Positions 23,697 to 33,594 of a DNA stretch of 33,932 nucleotides are shown here, piece by piece. Under the pieces are notes generated by a model, which saw nothing but the letters and a program-made list of their open reading frames with translations, did not search any database and had not been told where the DNA came from. Location of the stretch: the NCBI GenBank assembly GCA_020724545.1, contig DYGR01000032.1, forward strand, positions 1 through 33,932, written 5' to 3'. The translations under genes were made by a program, and so were the position numbers. Each line of letters starts with the position of its first letter. Positions within the stretch are counted from its first letter, which is position 1. Origin of the DNA: Candidatus Methanoperedens nitratireducens. GTDB lineage: Archaea > Halobacteriota > Methanosarcinia > Methanosarcinales > Methanoperedenaceae.

Positions 23697-25619
23697 TCAA
23701 TTTCTCACTGTCACGTAGTCGTATGTCGTATCGTATCCTCTATTGCCAAGAGCACCCGAGGCCAGAGTGACCATATACATCCCTTCCTCAGGGAATGTTA
23801 CCTCTGCCTCATATATCCCGCTCCCTGTGTATTTTGAGGATAATCGTTTTGTCCATGTTCCTTTACCTGTCGACGGTTTGATAATAATAAATACCAGGTC
23901 TGTCAGGTTCTCTTCTGGCAGCCCTGTTCTTCTATCTGCTATGCGATATTGCAGGACTGAGGCTCTTCCTGGTATGAATGTCCTGTTGAATAGTGCTGTA
24001 GTCAGAAGCCCGATCCGATGGTCAGGCAGAACATCTATTCTGAATGTGGCATTAATTCTCTGGGTTCTAAATACTATATCATAGGCGCCATCTCTATCGA
24101 GTTTGATGTACTGCTGGTATGTACCAGGTACTGTCTCATGTATTTTATTCTCGACTATGGCTGCAGTATCTGAACCATATTCTACGGCCGCTGAGGTCAT
24201 GACCATTGGATGGCCGTACATCTTGTGCATGAAGTATATCCTGTTATCTCCCGGGCTTGTTATCACTGCCTCATCGCCATAGGGACTGGTTATAATGCTG
24301 TGCTTTTTTCCATAAAAAGGAGGCTGACCTCCAACAAGCTCGTTATTAGATACATCAGGGTCGATCATGCTGATGTAGGTCACATCACTGCTGTAGGTGT
24401 TGCGTATCAGAGCGTACTCCTCCATAAACACAACAGAGTCTGGTGCTTCTCCTGTTCTCACGGTTTTTATAAGGCTGCCCGTTTCAGCATCGATTATGTA
24501 GGCTGAGTCTTCATATTTATTGAGCACTACCCCGCGGCGCCCATCAGGCGAGAACCTGATAGTCTCTATACCAGGGCTCAGCGGAATACGTTTTTTGATA
24601 TTATGGGTTCCTGGGTCTATCACAGCGACTGTACCTGAGTGCCTGTTTGTGACATATATCTCATTACTTGCATTTGAATAGTCGATCCCATAGGGTTCTT
24701 CCTCCACTCTTGTGTACCCTATCTTTGTGAGGTCGTTGAGCCTGATCACCGAGACCGTATTGCTCTGGTTGTTTGTTACATAGGCGTTCTCCTGAGAGAA
24801 GGCTACCTCATGGTAGCCCTTTCCGGTTGCCATTGTTTTTACCAGGGTGTTATTTTCAGTATCGATTATGCTGACACTGCTTCCGCCCTCGTTGCTTACC
24901 CAGAGGTACCTGCTCCGTGGCTGGAGGAACATCAGGCCTGGCACGGCGCCGACATCGATATATTTTATCACATCCTGGCTGATGGTGTTGACCACTGCAA
25001 CCTGGTTTTCATTGGGCATGGTGGCATAAAGGTAATCCCCGTATCTCCCTGCCACCATATCTCCTACCTTCTGTCCGGGTGAGCCCCTGAGCGCTATGAG
25101 CTTTGAGGTCATGAGCCCCATGTTCTGTATAGGCCGGGGCCTGGGGTCGTAGCTACCGAAGGTATCAAGCACCTCGATCGTGCCTTTCTTGCTATTAAGG
25201 ACAAAGAGCTGGAGCTTTGCCAGGTTCAGCTCATTATCGAAACCATCGAAGTGTTTGTGCTCGCTATCATCATCTTCACCTGGTATATAGAAGCTGATCT
25301 CAGGGGAGAGGCCGGAGATGGGTTCCCCTGTCTTATTGTTTTTGAGCCTGAATGTGAGCAGAGCTTCTTTTCCTGCCACAAGATGTTTCTCTTCCAGGTC
25401 GCTGCCGCTGTCATCGTCAAGTATCCGTGTTGTGAACTCAACTGCAATTCCATTTGTAGATTCTTCAGCGCGGTTGACGAATATGAATGAAGAGGAGATT
25501 ATAAGCGCCAGGATAGAGATGATGAGGATCATCTCTATTTTCTTCTTATATTTTCCTTCAATTGCGACTGGATCTTCAGCTTTTTTGCTTTGATATTTGT
25601 ATTGCTTTCTGTTTTTCAT
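23697..25619 (-). CDS. Membrane-anchored YVTN beta-propeller protein with Ig-like flanking domains
   Basis: A 640-residue protein with a Lys-rich N-terminus and one transmembrane segment (about 29-48), so the bulk is outside the membrane. Residues about 55-115 look like an Ig-type domain (HLVAGKEALLTFRLKNNKTGEPI). A seven-bladed-type propeller follows (about 165-480) with YVTN-family repeats such as YVTNNQSNTVSVI, YVTNRHSGTVAVID and VSNEGGSSVSIID. A C-terminal part (about 500-640) returns to an Ig-like fold. No haem motif (CxxCH) is present, so any electron-transfer role is unproven. It lies 58 bp downstream of the MCO gene on the same strand, suggesting co-transcription and a joint extracellular function. 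Confidence 0.82.
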   Translation of the reverse strand: MKNRKQYKYQSKKAEDPVAIEGKYKKKIEMILIISILALIISSSFIFVNRAEESTNGIAVEFTTRILDDDSGSDLEEKHLVAGKEALLTFRLKNNKTGEPISGLSPEISFYIPGEDDDSEHKHFDGFDNELNLAKLQLFVLNSKKGTIEVLDTFGSYDPRPRPIQNMGLMTSKLIALRGSPGQKVGDMVAGRYGDYLYATMPNENQVAVVNTISQDVIKYIDVGAVPGLMFLQPRSRYLWVSNEGGSSVSIIDTENNTLVKTMATGKGYHEVAFSQENAYVTNNQSNTVSVIRLNDLTKIGYTRVEEEPYGIDYSNASNEIYVTNRHSGTVAVIDPGTHNIKKRIPLSPGIETIRFSPDGRRGVVLNKYEDSAYIIDAETGSLIKTVRTGEAPDSVVFMEEYALIRNTYSSDVTYISMIDPDVSNNELVGGQPPFYGKKHSIITSPYGDEAVITSPGDNRIYFMHKMYGHPMVMTSAAVEYGSDTAAIVENKIHETVPGTYQQYIKLDRDGAYDIVFRTQRINATFRIDVLPDHRIGLLTTALFNRTFIPGRASVLQYRIADRRTGLPEENLTDLVFIIIKPSTGKGTWTKRLSSKYTGSGIYEAEVTFPEEGMYMVTLASGALGNRGYDTTYDYVTVRN

Positions 25620-25662
25620 ATGCTACATTGCTTCCATTCCTGAGGTTGATATTATCCTGGAA

Positions 25663-25693
25663 GAACAGGAAGGATTTTTATACCCTCCTGTTC
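25663..25693 (-). other. Stem-loop at the MCO stop codon
   Basis: GAACAGGAAGG (25663-25673) pairs with CCCTCCTGTTC (25683-25693) at 10 of 11 positions with a 9-nt loop. The MCO stop codon is inside the loop. It could lower read-through into, or adjust the ratio with, the downstream propeller gene. Confidence 0.4.
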
Positions 25694-28600
25694 CCGAAGT
25701 CCACTACAACGATCTCATTTTCTCCCAGGCGTACTGAACGGGCAGGGCGAGTGGTCGGAGCCCATTTTGGCTGGCGTACTTCGGATACTATGTAGGCTCC
25801 GGGTGCCAGGTTTGTAAAGCTGTAGTTGCCATTATCATCAGTAATAGCGAACCGATCAGCAACATCCGCTGTAGATCTATCAGCTCTTGTCAGTTTTATG
25901 GTCCAGCCGGCAAGACCTTCCTCTCCCTGATCTTTTATTCCATTGCTGTTAAGATCGTTGAATTTAGTGCCATGAATAACTCCTCCGTCTGGTAAAACGG
26001 GTGGAATAGTGCTGACCGGTGTCACGCGCAAGATGCCCCACTGTCCGCCATCGAACCTGAAGGACGGCCCCTGGCTTCGGTAGAGATAATCTCCCGTGAC
26101 ATTGAATGCGCCTCCGGCCCCATTCTTCAGTACCATATCGAAGTGGTCCGAGGGCCCGATACCTTCCTGGGCCCCTATCCACTGTGAGAGCGGGTTGTCC
26201 CCGATCTTTGTAGAGCTATCTGTGTAAGGCTCACGCTCCCATATATGGCCGTGAACCTGGAAGACGGGACTGTGCCCGTGTCCCCCTGGATTGAGTACAC
26301 GGAAGCGGACCGGGGTCCCCGCCTCGGCCATGAAGACAGGCGTCACGGGATCCTCGCCACCCACCTGGGTGTTGGATAGTGCGTTCGTGAAATCAACGGT
26401 GCGCGTGAATCCAGGAGGTTGGGCAGGGTCGTAGTCCATGCGCTTCCAGAGGGGCTCTGTACGGTAGTTTATCCCGACCTGTCCTGAGTGCGCTGGATCT
26501 AGAGGGTCATCTTCCTCTGCACCAAGAGGAGGCACGGGAGAACCCAGTCCGTCGCCCCGCCGCATGTTCAGATCATCCTGGAAGAGGATAACAAACTCCC
26601 GGAAGCTCGGGCCACTGGCAGTCACTGTTTCCTTTGAGTATGCACCTTTCAAGAGCAGGCGGGGTAAAGTCACTGTTGCCGAGGCGCGTGAATTCACATC
26701 TTCCACCCAGGTCGCACCCTGCGGCTCGATGATCAGCGCACCGATAGCGCCCTTGTTGCTGTGCTTGATCGGATCTGAGGACATCAGGTTGGTTGCACCG
26801 AATTCGATTGGCGTTGCGACCAGCCTGCCTTGATCCAGCTTTATGTCACCTGCATACCAGCGGTATGTTCTTACACCACCAGGTGCTACGGTCTGGAGGT
26901 CATTTCTTCCCACGTTTGCCCCTGTATCTCTTCCATCTCTTCCCACGCTCAAAGCGACCAGTTGCGGATGCAGTCCAACGTGACTTGAAGGGGCAACCTG
27001 GTTGGCATTAAAGTTCTCAACTATCATCGGCAGGTTATTGAAACCTGCCAGGTCGGGGAGCACTGCAGGCAGATTGTTCCTCAGGGTTAGATCGATGCAA
27101 TCGTTTGCATTTGCCCGCAGGATGAGCGGTTCGACTGGCACGCCGGTTTTCAGTCTGCCTGCAGCATCCAGATCTTCTGTCCTGACATAGATGATCGCGG
27201 TGGGATCGTGCAGCCTCCCGCCCTGGTTCGTGCGGGGATTATACACCAGGGTTCCGTCTGGCAGCGCCTGCTGGGCCGAGACAGCGGTGATATCGAAAGC
27301 CCTCACTGGTGCCGTTTTTGGACAACCGCGGATAAAATCGCCCGGGTTACCTATGCGCACCGGGATCTGCGGGTTACTGGGCAGTCTGAGCAGGTCCATC
27401 TGCGGTGGGAGATAGACCCGCAGCAATCCCCAGATCCCGTTCCAGCGGCCATCAACCGCTGAACTCATCTCGTAGAGATAGTCTGTAAAGACCAGTCGGC
27501 GTACATCCGGCGTAAGCGGTGCTATGAACACAAATTGCTCATCAATGCCCATCACCTGTGAGTTGCGGAAACCTGAGTCAGGATATGATGGTTCCTGCAG
27601 CCATTTTATGCCGTGGACATTGACGCTGTGCTCCTCCTCATGGGCGCCGGTCACCACGCGTATCTGTACCTTATCATTCTCATATGCCCTCATGAGCGGC
27701 GTGAACGGATCTCCCGGCTGTATATCACCTGTCAGCGGCGGGTACGGGGTATCCCCGAGCCGTGTGTTGAGCTGGGGTATGGCACGATCGGTTCTTGACT
27801 GGAAGGCAAACGACAGATCCCCAGCAAGGCCGGCGGCCTGTTTACCAGAGATGTTCATGGCATCTGCCAGGGCAGGATCAAGCACGCGCAGTGCAACCGG
27901 TTCATTGCGGTAATTTACCGAGAACGTGCCCACATCGTCAGCAGAGACTGCCTCTGGACAGGGCAGCGGAACACCGCCCGGACATTCCTCAGGCTTGGCA
28001 ACCACGAATGGCAGACCGACTTCCTCTCTTGCGGGCGGGTTGATCACATTCTCAGGGTCGGGTATGGGGTTGCCCTGAGCATCCACACCCCCTCCGGCCT
28101 GATAGGCAAGCTGGAAGTCGGCGAACAGGAACACGAACTCACGGTAGCTGTCTTTTGGGTTCTTGGTCAGGATGTCGGCCCGCCAGCTTGTAGGTCCTCC
28201 ATCAAAGCGGGTGCCGAATATCTCTCCTGTTTCAGGGTTGCGCCAGATCGAATTCTCAGGTTCGACCACAATACTTGCGTAGAGCCCGGCCTGCTGGATT
28301 GTGGAGGGACTGAAGTGGTCGTGTGAGAAAGCGGTGCGAAGCGTCCTGTCCTCTCCTTTGTTATTCAGGACATTATCAGCGAACCAGCGCTGGACAGTCG
28401 TCTGTGCTCCAAGTGCGCTTAGTCCTCCGATGCTCTCACCAAAGAAAGGATGAGGCTTTGGCTCAAGATCCTCTTTATCCGGACCTCCCTGAACTGGTGT
28501 CCAGCTTCCATTCTTGATCGCCTGGATGCGCTCGATCACTTCACCAGGACTGAAGGTGCCATCTTCATAATTCCATCCATTGGCTGACCCGTCAGAGGAA

Positions 28601-31101
28601 GTGACATCGAACTTAACCAGGTGGATGTGCTGTCCTGCAACATCTGTGGGCGTCCTCACCTGGTAATCGTCCAGTTCATAGACCTTGGGTGCCAGGTTGG
28701 TGTGGTTGAAGGTGATGCAGTCGTTGGTGTTGGCGCGGATAGAGAACGGCTCAGGCGGTCTTGTTCCGTTCAATGTAGCGGCAACATCACCCCACAGCGT
28801 GATGATGCGGGACTGCGGGAAGTGCCAGCCCACCTTGTTCATTATGATGTCAAGCTGGATGACCGCTGCTGAGTAGTTGCGCGGCCTGCCGGCAGCGTTC
28901 CCGAAGTCGTCCACACAGGGGTCTGCATATGGCGCACCAGGTGCAGGCGGCAGGCCGTTGGTGAAGAAATTGGCCGGGGTACCGTCTGTCCTGAAGCTCG
29001 GATGCGTGCGATTGGCATGATACGCCATGGCTGCCCGCTCGGCAGGTGTTCCTTCTTCAGGGAGAGCTATTGCAGTGGCTGTGATAAGCTCCTTGCTGAA
29101 GTCAAGCCTGGACTCGTTTGAGACTGCCGTTCCGTTAACGATGATGTGGCGCGGCAGGCCGCCGTCATCCACTGTGTCAAGCGGAGGCTTTGGCGGGCGG
29201 CGGCCGGCCAGGCCTGGAATGAAGAAGGGATAGCCCGGATTTTTCTCGATAGATGCGTTGATGCAGGGATCGCCGTTGCACAGGGCCTGGCCAGTATTGT
29301 TGTCGATCGTGACCTGTGCACCCGGCATGGGCGGCATGGGCCTGCCAGGGATCGGTACTGTGGCAGGGATGGGTGTGCCGCTTAATATCTCAGCATCGGG
29401 ATAGGCGCGTGAACCCGGTGCGGTACGCCCGTCCTCATCAAGAAGAGTCCCGGACTCAAACACGTCCTGAATGCGCCAGAGCGCCCACATCCCCTGCGCG
29501 AAGTGGGGATAGAAGTGGCAGTGGAAGATGGCGTCTCCAACGGCCTTGTTGCGGTTTCCAGCGCCGTTGTAGGCGATCTCGTACGTGTAGCCGCTGCCAG
29601 GGCCTATCATCTGGCCATCCAGGTAGGTAGAGTTATCGCTGTCTGGTGTAAAGAGCCACTGCTGGGCATGGAGGTGGAACGTGTGGTGTTCTTTCGGTCC
29701 TGCATGGAGGTTCCTGATCTTCACATGGTCGCCGATATAGCTTGGGAATACATTGGACGGGTCATCAGGGTAAAGAGCCCTGGTTGCCTTTGGTCCCGTG
29801 ATCAGTTTTCCTGATCCATCAACTGTGTTGGCGGGAATGTCCACGACCATGGCAGGGTCGCCCACAGCCCATGAGGTGAGGAAGAACTCCTCGTACTTGC
29901 ATTCAATACAGTCAAACATAGGGCCGACGCCAAGGCGGTTGGCGAGAATCTCAGCGCCAATACCGCCAGTACCGTAATTGATGGCAAACCCGTCCCGCAC
30001 GCTGTGCAATGTATGCTCAAGTACAGGATCCTCGAACTGCGGGAATGCCTGAAGCGCGAAGATCTCATCATGGAAGATTGCAGTGAATTCGCGGAAGGGC
30101 TCATTCCGGCTCCGCTTCTCATCCGATTGCAGGGGCACGAGCACAGGGTTGGGCGGGTAAGTCCCCGGAGGGAAATTACCCCTGTTCGGTCCTGTGATAA
30201 TGGCATTGATATCCGAGTGCACGATCTCCTCGACTCCGCCCACTTTTCTTGTCATCCTGATAATGGGAAGCCCGGCTTTCCCTTCACTTATAAAAGGTTC
30301 TTCGTTCGGGTACGTTGCATCAAAATCGATAATAGGCTGCCCTTTATATGTCGTTCCGGTTGTTGCAAGCTGCAGCTCAGCCGCTGTCAACTGGCTGCGG
30401 TACCACTCAGCTCCCCTGGGCTCGACATTGACAGCCCCGAAGAGCCCGAACGCCAGTGAACCGCCATCGCCCTCTCCACCTGTTGTTGCGCCTGTGCTGT
30501 AGAGAAGGTATGTATTCTCACGTTCTGCAAAGATGGTGTACTTTGCATTACCGCCCGGAGCAACCAGGCTGCTCGGATTGGTGCCCACGTTTGAGCCATC
30601 GTCGCTTATGTTATTCACAAGCTGCATCCCAATCACATGGATTGAGGCATTCCGCGTGGCTGGCTGGTCATCGATCGGGTTCGGCGCCAGAAGATTGGTG
30701 AAATTGATCTCAAGGCAGTCGCCCACGTTCATGCGCAGCACGATGGGCCGCGGACGCTTGTCAGGACGCAGTGAAACATCACCGGGTACCGCAGCGCCAC
30801 CGGCTGTCAGGGGCACGCCGCTGGCATCCACCACATCCCGCCTGAGAGCATAGATCATCCCCGCAGGATTGACCGCTCCGAGACGGTTGTAGAAGAACGG
30901 CTGGTCTAGAGCAACGACATCTGCGGTAATGGTATTTGTGCAACTTTGTGTTTCACCTGCCAGGCCAGTCACCGGCATGCTGCCCAGAATTGATCCTGCA
31001 ATGATTAAAAACAGGATTGTAAATTCTTTTATCTTTTCAGAAAAAAAAACATCTGTATTTATCCTTATTTTGGATTTTTTAATATCTACCATACATTTCA
31101 T
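25678..31101 (-). CDS. Giant secreted multicopper oxidase with three MCO modules and SdrD_B-like tail
   Basis: 1807 residues. Membrane or signal segment at about 27-45 (start 31101, or Met4 at 31092). Three modules of cupredoxin type: A about 55-550, B about 650-1235, C about 1260-1695. Each has an N-terminal DC[LI].[IFL]...N signature (Cys129, Cys794, Cys1334) and a core REF..(I/F)L(F)..D/E segment. Module A has HTFHLHAQQW (473-482) and the HCH cluster FHCHFYPHFAQGM (526-538), matching trinuclear plus type 1 copper ligands. B keeps HIH (825-827), SHDHF (926-930) and HSVNVHG (1158-1164); C keeps HGHSPVFQVHGHIW (1608-1621). No second HCH is seen, so only A looks complete. Residues 1709-1807 resemble a SdrD_B domain. 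The TATA at about 31125-31134 predicts a leaderless mRNA. Confidence 0.9.
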   Translation of the reverse strand: MKCMVDIKKSKIRINTDVFFSEKIKEFTILFLIIAGSILGSMPVTGLAGETQSCTNTITADVVALDQPFFYNRLGAVNPAGMIYALRRDVVDASGVPLTAGGAAVPGDVSLRPDKRPRPIVLRMNVGDCLEINFTNLLAPNPIDDQPATRNASIHVIGMQLVNNISDDGSNVGTNPSSLVAPGGNAKYTIFAERENTYLLYSTGATTGGEGDGGSLAFGLFGAVNVEPRGAEWYRSQLTAAELQLATTGTTYKGQPIIDFDATYPNEEPFISEGKAGLPIIRMTRKVGGVEEIVHSDINAIITGPNRGNFPPGTYPPNPVLVPLQSDEKRSRNEPFREFTAIFHDEIFALQAFPQFEDPVLEHTLHSVRDGFAINYGTGGIGAEILANRLGVGPMFDCIECKYEEFFLTSWAVGDPAMVVDIPANTVDGSGKLITGPKATRALYPDDPSNVFPSYIGDHVKIRNLHAGPKEHHTFHLHAQQWLFTPDSDNSTYLDGQMIGPGSGYTYEIAYNGAGNRNKAVGDAIFHCHFYPHFAQGMWALWRIQDVFESGTLLDEDGRTAPGSRAYPDAEILSGTPIPATVPIPGRPMPPMPGAQVTIDNNTGQALCNGDPCINASIEKNPGYPFFIPGLAGRRPPKPPLDTVDDGGLPRHIIVNGTAVSNESRLDFSKELITATAIALPEEGTPAERAAMAYHANRTHPSFRTDGTPANFFTNGLPPAPGAPYADPCVDDFGNAAGRPRNYSAAVIQLDIIMNKVGWHFPQSRIITLWGDVAATLNGTRPPEPFSIRANTNDCITFNHTNLAPKVYELDDYQVRTPTDVAGQHIHLVKFDVTSSDGSANGWNYEDGTFSPGEVIERIQAIKNGSWTPVQGGPDKEDLEPKPHPFFGESIGGLSALGAQTTVQRWFADNVLNNKGEDRTLRTAFSHDHFSPSTIQQAGLYASIVVEPENSIWRNPETGEIFGTRFDGGPTSWRADILTKNPKDSYREFVFLFADFQLAYQAGGGVDAQGNPIPDPENVINPPAREEVGLPFVVAKPEECPGGVPLPCPEAVSADDVGTFSVNYRNEPVALRVLDPALADAMNISGKQAAGLAGDLSFAFQSRTDRAIPQLNTRLGDTPYPPLTGDIQPGDPFTPLMRAYENDKVQIRVVTGAHEEEHSVNVHGIKWLQEPSYPDSGFRNSQVMGIDEQFVFIAPLTPDVRRLVFTDYLYEMSSAVDGRWNGIWGLLRVYLPPQMDLLRLPSNPQIPVRIGNPGDFIRGCPKTAPVRAFDITAVSAQQALPDGTLVYNPRTNQGGRLHDPTAIIYVRTEDLDAAGRLKTGVPVEPLILRANANDCIDLTLRNNLPAVLPDLAGFNNLPMIVENFNANQVAPSSHVGLHPQLVALSVGRDGRDTGANVGRNDLQTVAPGGVRTYRWYAGDIKLDQGRLVATPIEFGATNLMSSDPIKHSNKGAIGALIIEPQGATWVEDVNSRASATVTLPRLLLKGAYSKETVTASGPSFREFVILFQDDLNMRRGDGLGSPVPPLGAEEDDPLDPAHSGQVGINYRTEPLWKRMDYDPAQPPGFTRTVDFTNALSNTQVGGEDPVTPVFMAEAGTPVRFRVLNPGGHGHSPVFQVHGHIWEREPYTDSSTKIGDNPLSQWIGAQEGIGPSDHFDMVLKNGAGGAFNVTGDYLYRSQGPSFRFDGGQWGILRVTPVSTIPPVLPDGGVIHGTKFNDLNSNGIKDQGEEGLAGWTIKLTRADRSTADVADRFAITDDNGNYSFTNLAPGAYIVSEVRQPKWAPTTRPARSVRLGENEIVVVDFGNRRV

Positions 31102-31590
31102 CCCTATTTTTCGATACTTCTTGATTTATATAACAAAAATAGAGCTAAATGAATTAAATAACAAAAGACAGGGTATTCTCAGCCTTTCTTCGCCTCTGAA
31201 ACCACCGAATAAAGACTGTACAAGCTGACACTCTGTGATAGAGCACACTCCCTATCCGTTATTTAATTTATATTAACCCCATTTTTGATATATAGGCAAA
31301 GATACGCCTGCTAGAGAGTATCTATACCCACCCATTTTGATGTTCGGTCCTGATAGACCAAACATACGTCGTAACGTATCATTTACTATATATATTTTTC
31401 GAAATTATCCGGGATTTTGAAAATTGGTATCGTTAACCTTGCGACTGACCCGCTATTACAATAGCTATTATTTTGTAATAACGATAAATTTATATTGTAT
31501 TGATTCTGTTTAGTTATTAAGACTGAGAGTACAGGTGGTATAATTATTAGATATAGAGTTTGCGGAGGGCGTGCCCTAAGGATTGCAGTT
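31102..31590. promoter_or_regulatory. Divergent intergenic region, MCO / secreted protein, with dyads
   Basis: 489 bp with no supported gene. On the minus strand TATATAAA (about 31125-31134) is the MCO promoter. Two adjacent dyads lie in the middle: ATGTTCGGTC (31340-31349) with GACCAAACAT (31356-31365), 9 of 10 pairs, and ATACGT (31364-31369) with ACGTAT (31374-31379), a perfect 6-bp pair. Both are operator-like. AAGGAT at 31578-31583 is the likely ribosome-binding site for the rightward gene. A minus-strand 84-codon frame here is a shadow. Confidence 0.5.
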
Positions 31591-33177
31591 ATGGTTCTGA
31601 TTATGATAATGTTTAGCGCAGAGACTGTATATTCAATCACAGCGATCCAGAATACAGCCCCATCGGCTTCCAGGTATGATCCAAACAGCAGCAGCTTAAC
31701 CCTGGCTGCTGGTCAGGCCCAGACATTTACTGTGAGGGGAACAGACCCTGATGGAAATTTAAGAGGGACTGAGTGGTACCTGAATGGAAAACATCAGACC
31801 AGCCGTTTTGCCCTCTCTGGTTCAGGCGGTACAGATAGCTGGAGCTACACTTTCAATACATCGGGTATGTATACAGTTGAAGCACTGGTTTTTGATACTC
31901 AAAATACATACAGTTCTCCTGCTATGTGGACTGTACAGGTCGATTCAGCCTCCATAGTTTCCTTTAATCCGCCAACCGGCACAAAGTATCCTGGAGGCAC
32001 TTTATCCTCCTCTGTTACTGTTAAAAACACAGGAACAAACACGAGATCCTACTGGGTTGGCCTAAGCTACAGGAAACCTGATGGGACGCTGTATAATATC
32101 CCGGCCAAACAGACAAATACTCTATCCCCGAACAGCCAGCAGACATTGAACTTCACGTGGAATCTGCCTCCCGATGCCCCATACGGCAGTTATAATGCAA
32201 TAACCAGTATATGGAATGGCTATAACTCTAATACAGATTTAATGAGATCACCCAAATACGGATCCAAAAATATTAAGGATGCTTTTACTGTGGTATCCAG
32301 TAACGCCAAACAGATGCGTGCCCTCTTTGTATGGGGTGCAGCAGGTACAGTACTGGATAGATCGCAAGAAGCCGATTCACTGATCCAATATTCAAAGGAG
32401 CATGGTATCAATACGCTGTTCTTCTATACAGATATTTCAAGACTTTCTAACAGCCCCTCACAGTTTAAGAGCTTCATTGCCAGGGCTCACAGTAACAACA
32501 TATCCGTTCATGCGCTAAACGGTGAGCCTGCATGGACAACCGACCATCAAACCGCTACTAACTATGTCAAAGCCGTAATAAACTATAACAAGAACTCAAG
32601 GACAAATGAGAGATTTGATGGGGTCTGTCTTGATGTTGAGCCGTACGTCTTAAAATCGTGGGAAAAAGACCAAAATGGGGATAGCCTGCCGCTGGTTAAG
32701 AGTTCTGTCAATAGCAACCTGGCAGCCCAGTATCTAAAGCTGCTTTCAGGCATAAAAAACACGATCTCATCAAGCGGGGTGGCTATAACATTCGGCGTGG
32801 ATATACCCTTCTGGTTCGATGGCGACGGATTTGAGCTCACTTACAATAAGAGTAACAAATTGCTCAGTTCCCATGTTCAGGATATTACAGATATTATTAC
32901 GATAATGGACTACACAGATAATTATAACAATGCAATCGCCTGGGCGAGATATGAAATAGATTACGCCACAAGGATCAACAAATCAGTTGTGATAGCATTT
33001 GAGACACAGGAACTGGATAGTCCTGGTTCTACGTTCTATGAAGAAGGAGCGGCAGCTCTGGAGAATGCTATTAAGCAAGTCAATAATTCTTTCTCATCAA
33101 AGCCAGGCTACAGGGGTGTTGCGATACACAGCTACGAGAGTTATAAGATCCTTACAGGGTCAATCACCTCACGCTAA
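31591..33177 (+). CDS. Secreted Ig-domain plus TIM-barrel protein, putative glycosidase-like
   Basis: A 528-residue exported protein. The N-terminal hydrophobic stretch (about 1-15, MVLIMIMFSAETVYS) acts as a signal peptide or anchor. Residues about 30-118 form a PKD/Ig-like domain (GQAQTFTVRGTDPDGNLRGT), and about 125-235 a CARDB-like domain (GGTLSSSVTVKNTGTNTRSYWV). Residues about 240-525 look like a TIM barrel with candidate acidic residues Asp348 and Glu350 (GVCLDVEPY) and a second acidic segment, FGVDIPFWFDGDG. The n-region of the signal is poor when counted from ATG 31591; upstream in-frame codons (from about 31540) would add a basic RYRVCGGRALR segment, but no ATG, GTG or TTG is available there. 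A sugar-processing function is plausible but not established. Confidence 0.65.
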   Translation: MVLIMIMFSAETVYSITAIQNTAPSASRYDPNSSSLTLAAGQAQTFTVRGTDPDGNLRGTEWYLNGKHQTSRFALSGSGGTDSWSYTFNTSGMYTVEALVFDTQNTYSSPAMWTVQVDSASIVSFNPPTGTKYPGGTLSSSVTVKNTGTNTRSYWVGLSYRKPDGTLYNIPAKQTNTLSPNSQQTLNFTWNLPPDAPYGSYNAITSIWNGYNSNTDLMRSPKYGSKNIKDAFTVVSSNAKQMRALFVWGAAGTVLDRSQEADSLIQYSKEHGINTLFFYTDISRLSNSPSQFKSFIARAHSNNISVHALNGEPAWTTDHQTATNYVKAVINYNKNSRTNERFDGVCLDVEPYVLKSWEKDQNGDSLPLVKSSVNSNLAAQYLKLLSGIKNTISSSGVAITFGVDIPFWFDGDGFELTYNKSNKLLSSHVQDITDIITIMDYTDNYNNAIAWARYEIDYATRINKSVVIAFETQELDSPGSTFYEEGAAALENAIKQVNNSFSSKPGYRGVAIHSYESYKILTGSITSR

Positions 33178-33282
33178 AGCTGTGCATCTATTTGATGCTT
33201 ATAACGAGCAGGAATGTATTGGATAGGATTTTGTAATCTCCATGCCAAATTAAATATGCCCCTAGTTACAACTCTAACTTTC

Positions 33283-33594
33283 ATGCTGACAAGAAGAATC
33301 CAACATGAACTTGAACTGCTAAAGAGGCACATTATAGTACTTAAGAAAGTGATGGGCTGTGGACCCATCGGAATAATGAAGCTCTCTCTGGAGACAGGCA
33401 TACCGGATCATCTTGTGAGATACTCATTGCGTGTTCTTGAACAGCAGGGATTGATCGCACCGTCCACGCAGGGCGCTATTGCCACAAAATCAGCAGAGGT
33501 AGCGTATTCTGAGTTCATGGCTGAGCTTGAAAAGATCAGCGAGATAACAGAAGAAATCAAGAGAATTGGCTTGGGGTCAACTACTTCTCCCTGA
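33283..33594 (+). CDS. Winged-helix DNA-binding regulator
   Basis: A 103-residue archaeal-type transcription factor. The wHTH is clear: GPIGIMKLSLETGIPDHLVRYSLRVLEQQGLIAPSTQGA, with the recognition helix in HLVRYSLRVLEQ, followed by a charged helical tail (AEVAYSEFMAELEKISEITEE) that may dimerise. ATG 33283 was chosen because it begins the conserved RRIQHELELLKRHII segment; a longer frame starts at 33214 but has a hydrophobic, unconserved-looking N-terminus. TTAAATATG (about 33250-33258) could be a TATA box with a leaderless start. The target genes are unknown; the neighbouring secreted gene and the MCO are candidates. Confidence 0.75.
   Translation: MLTRRIQHELELLKRHIIVLKKVMGCGPIGIMKLSLETGIPDHLVRYSLRVLEQQGLIAPSTQGAIATKSAEVAYSEFMAELEKISEITEEIKRIGLGSTTSP

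Noticed and set aside
31386..31640. Minus-strand 84-codon frame
   Set aside because: It has a low-complexity composition and overlaps the start of the secreted protein gene and operator-like dyads; no homology recognised.
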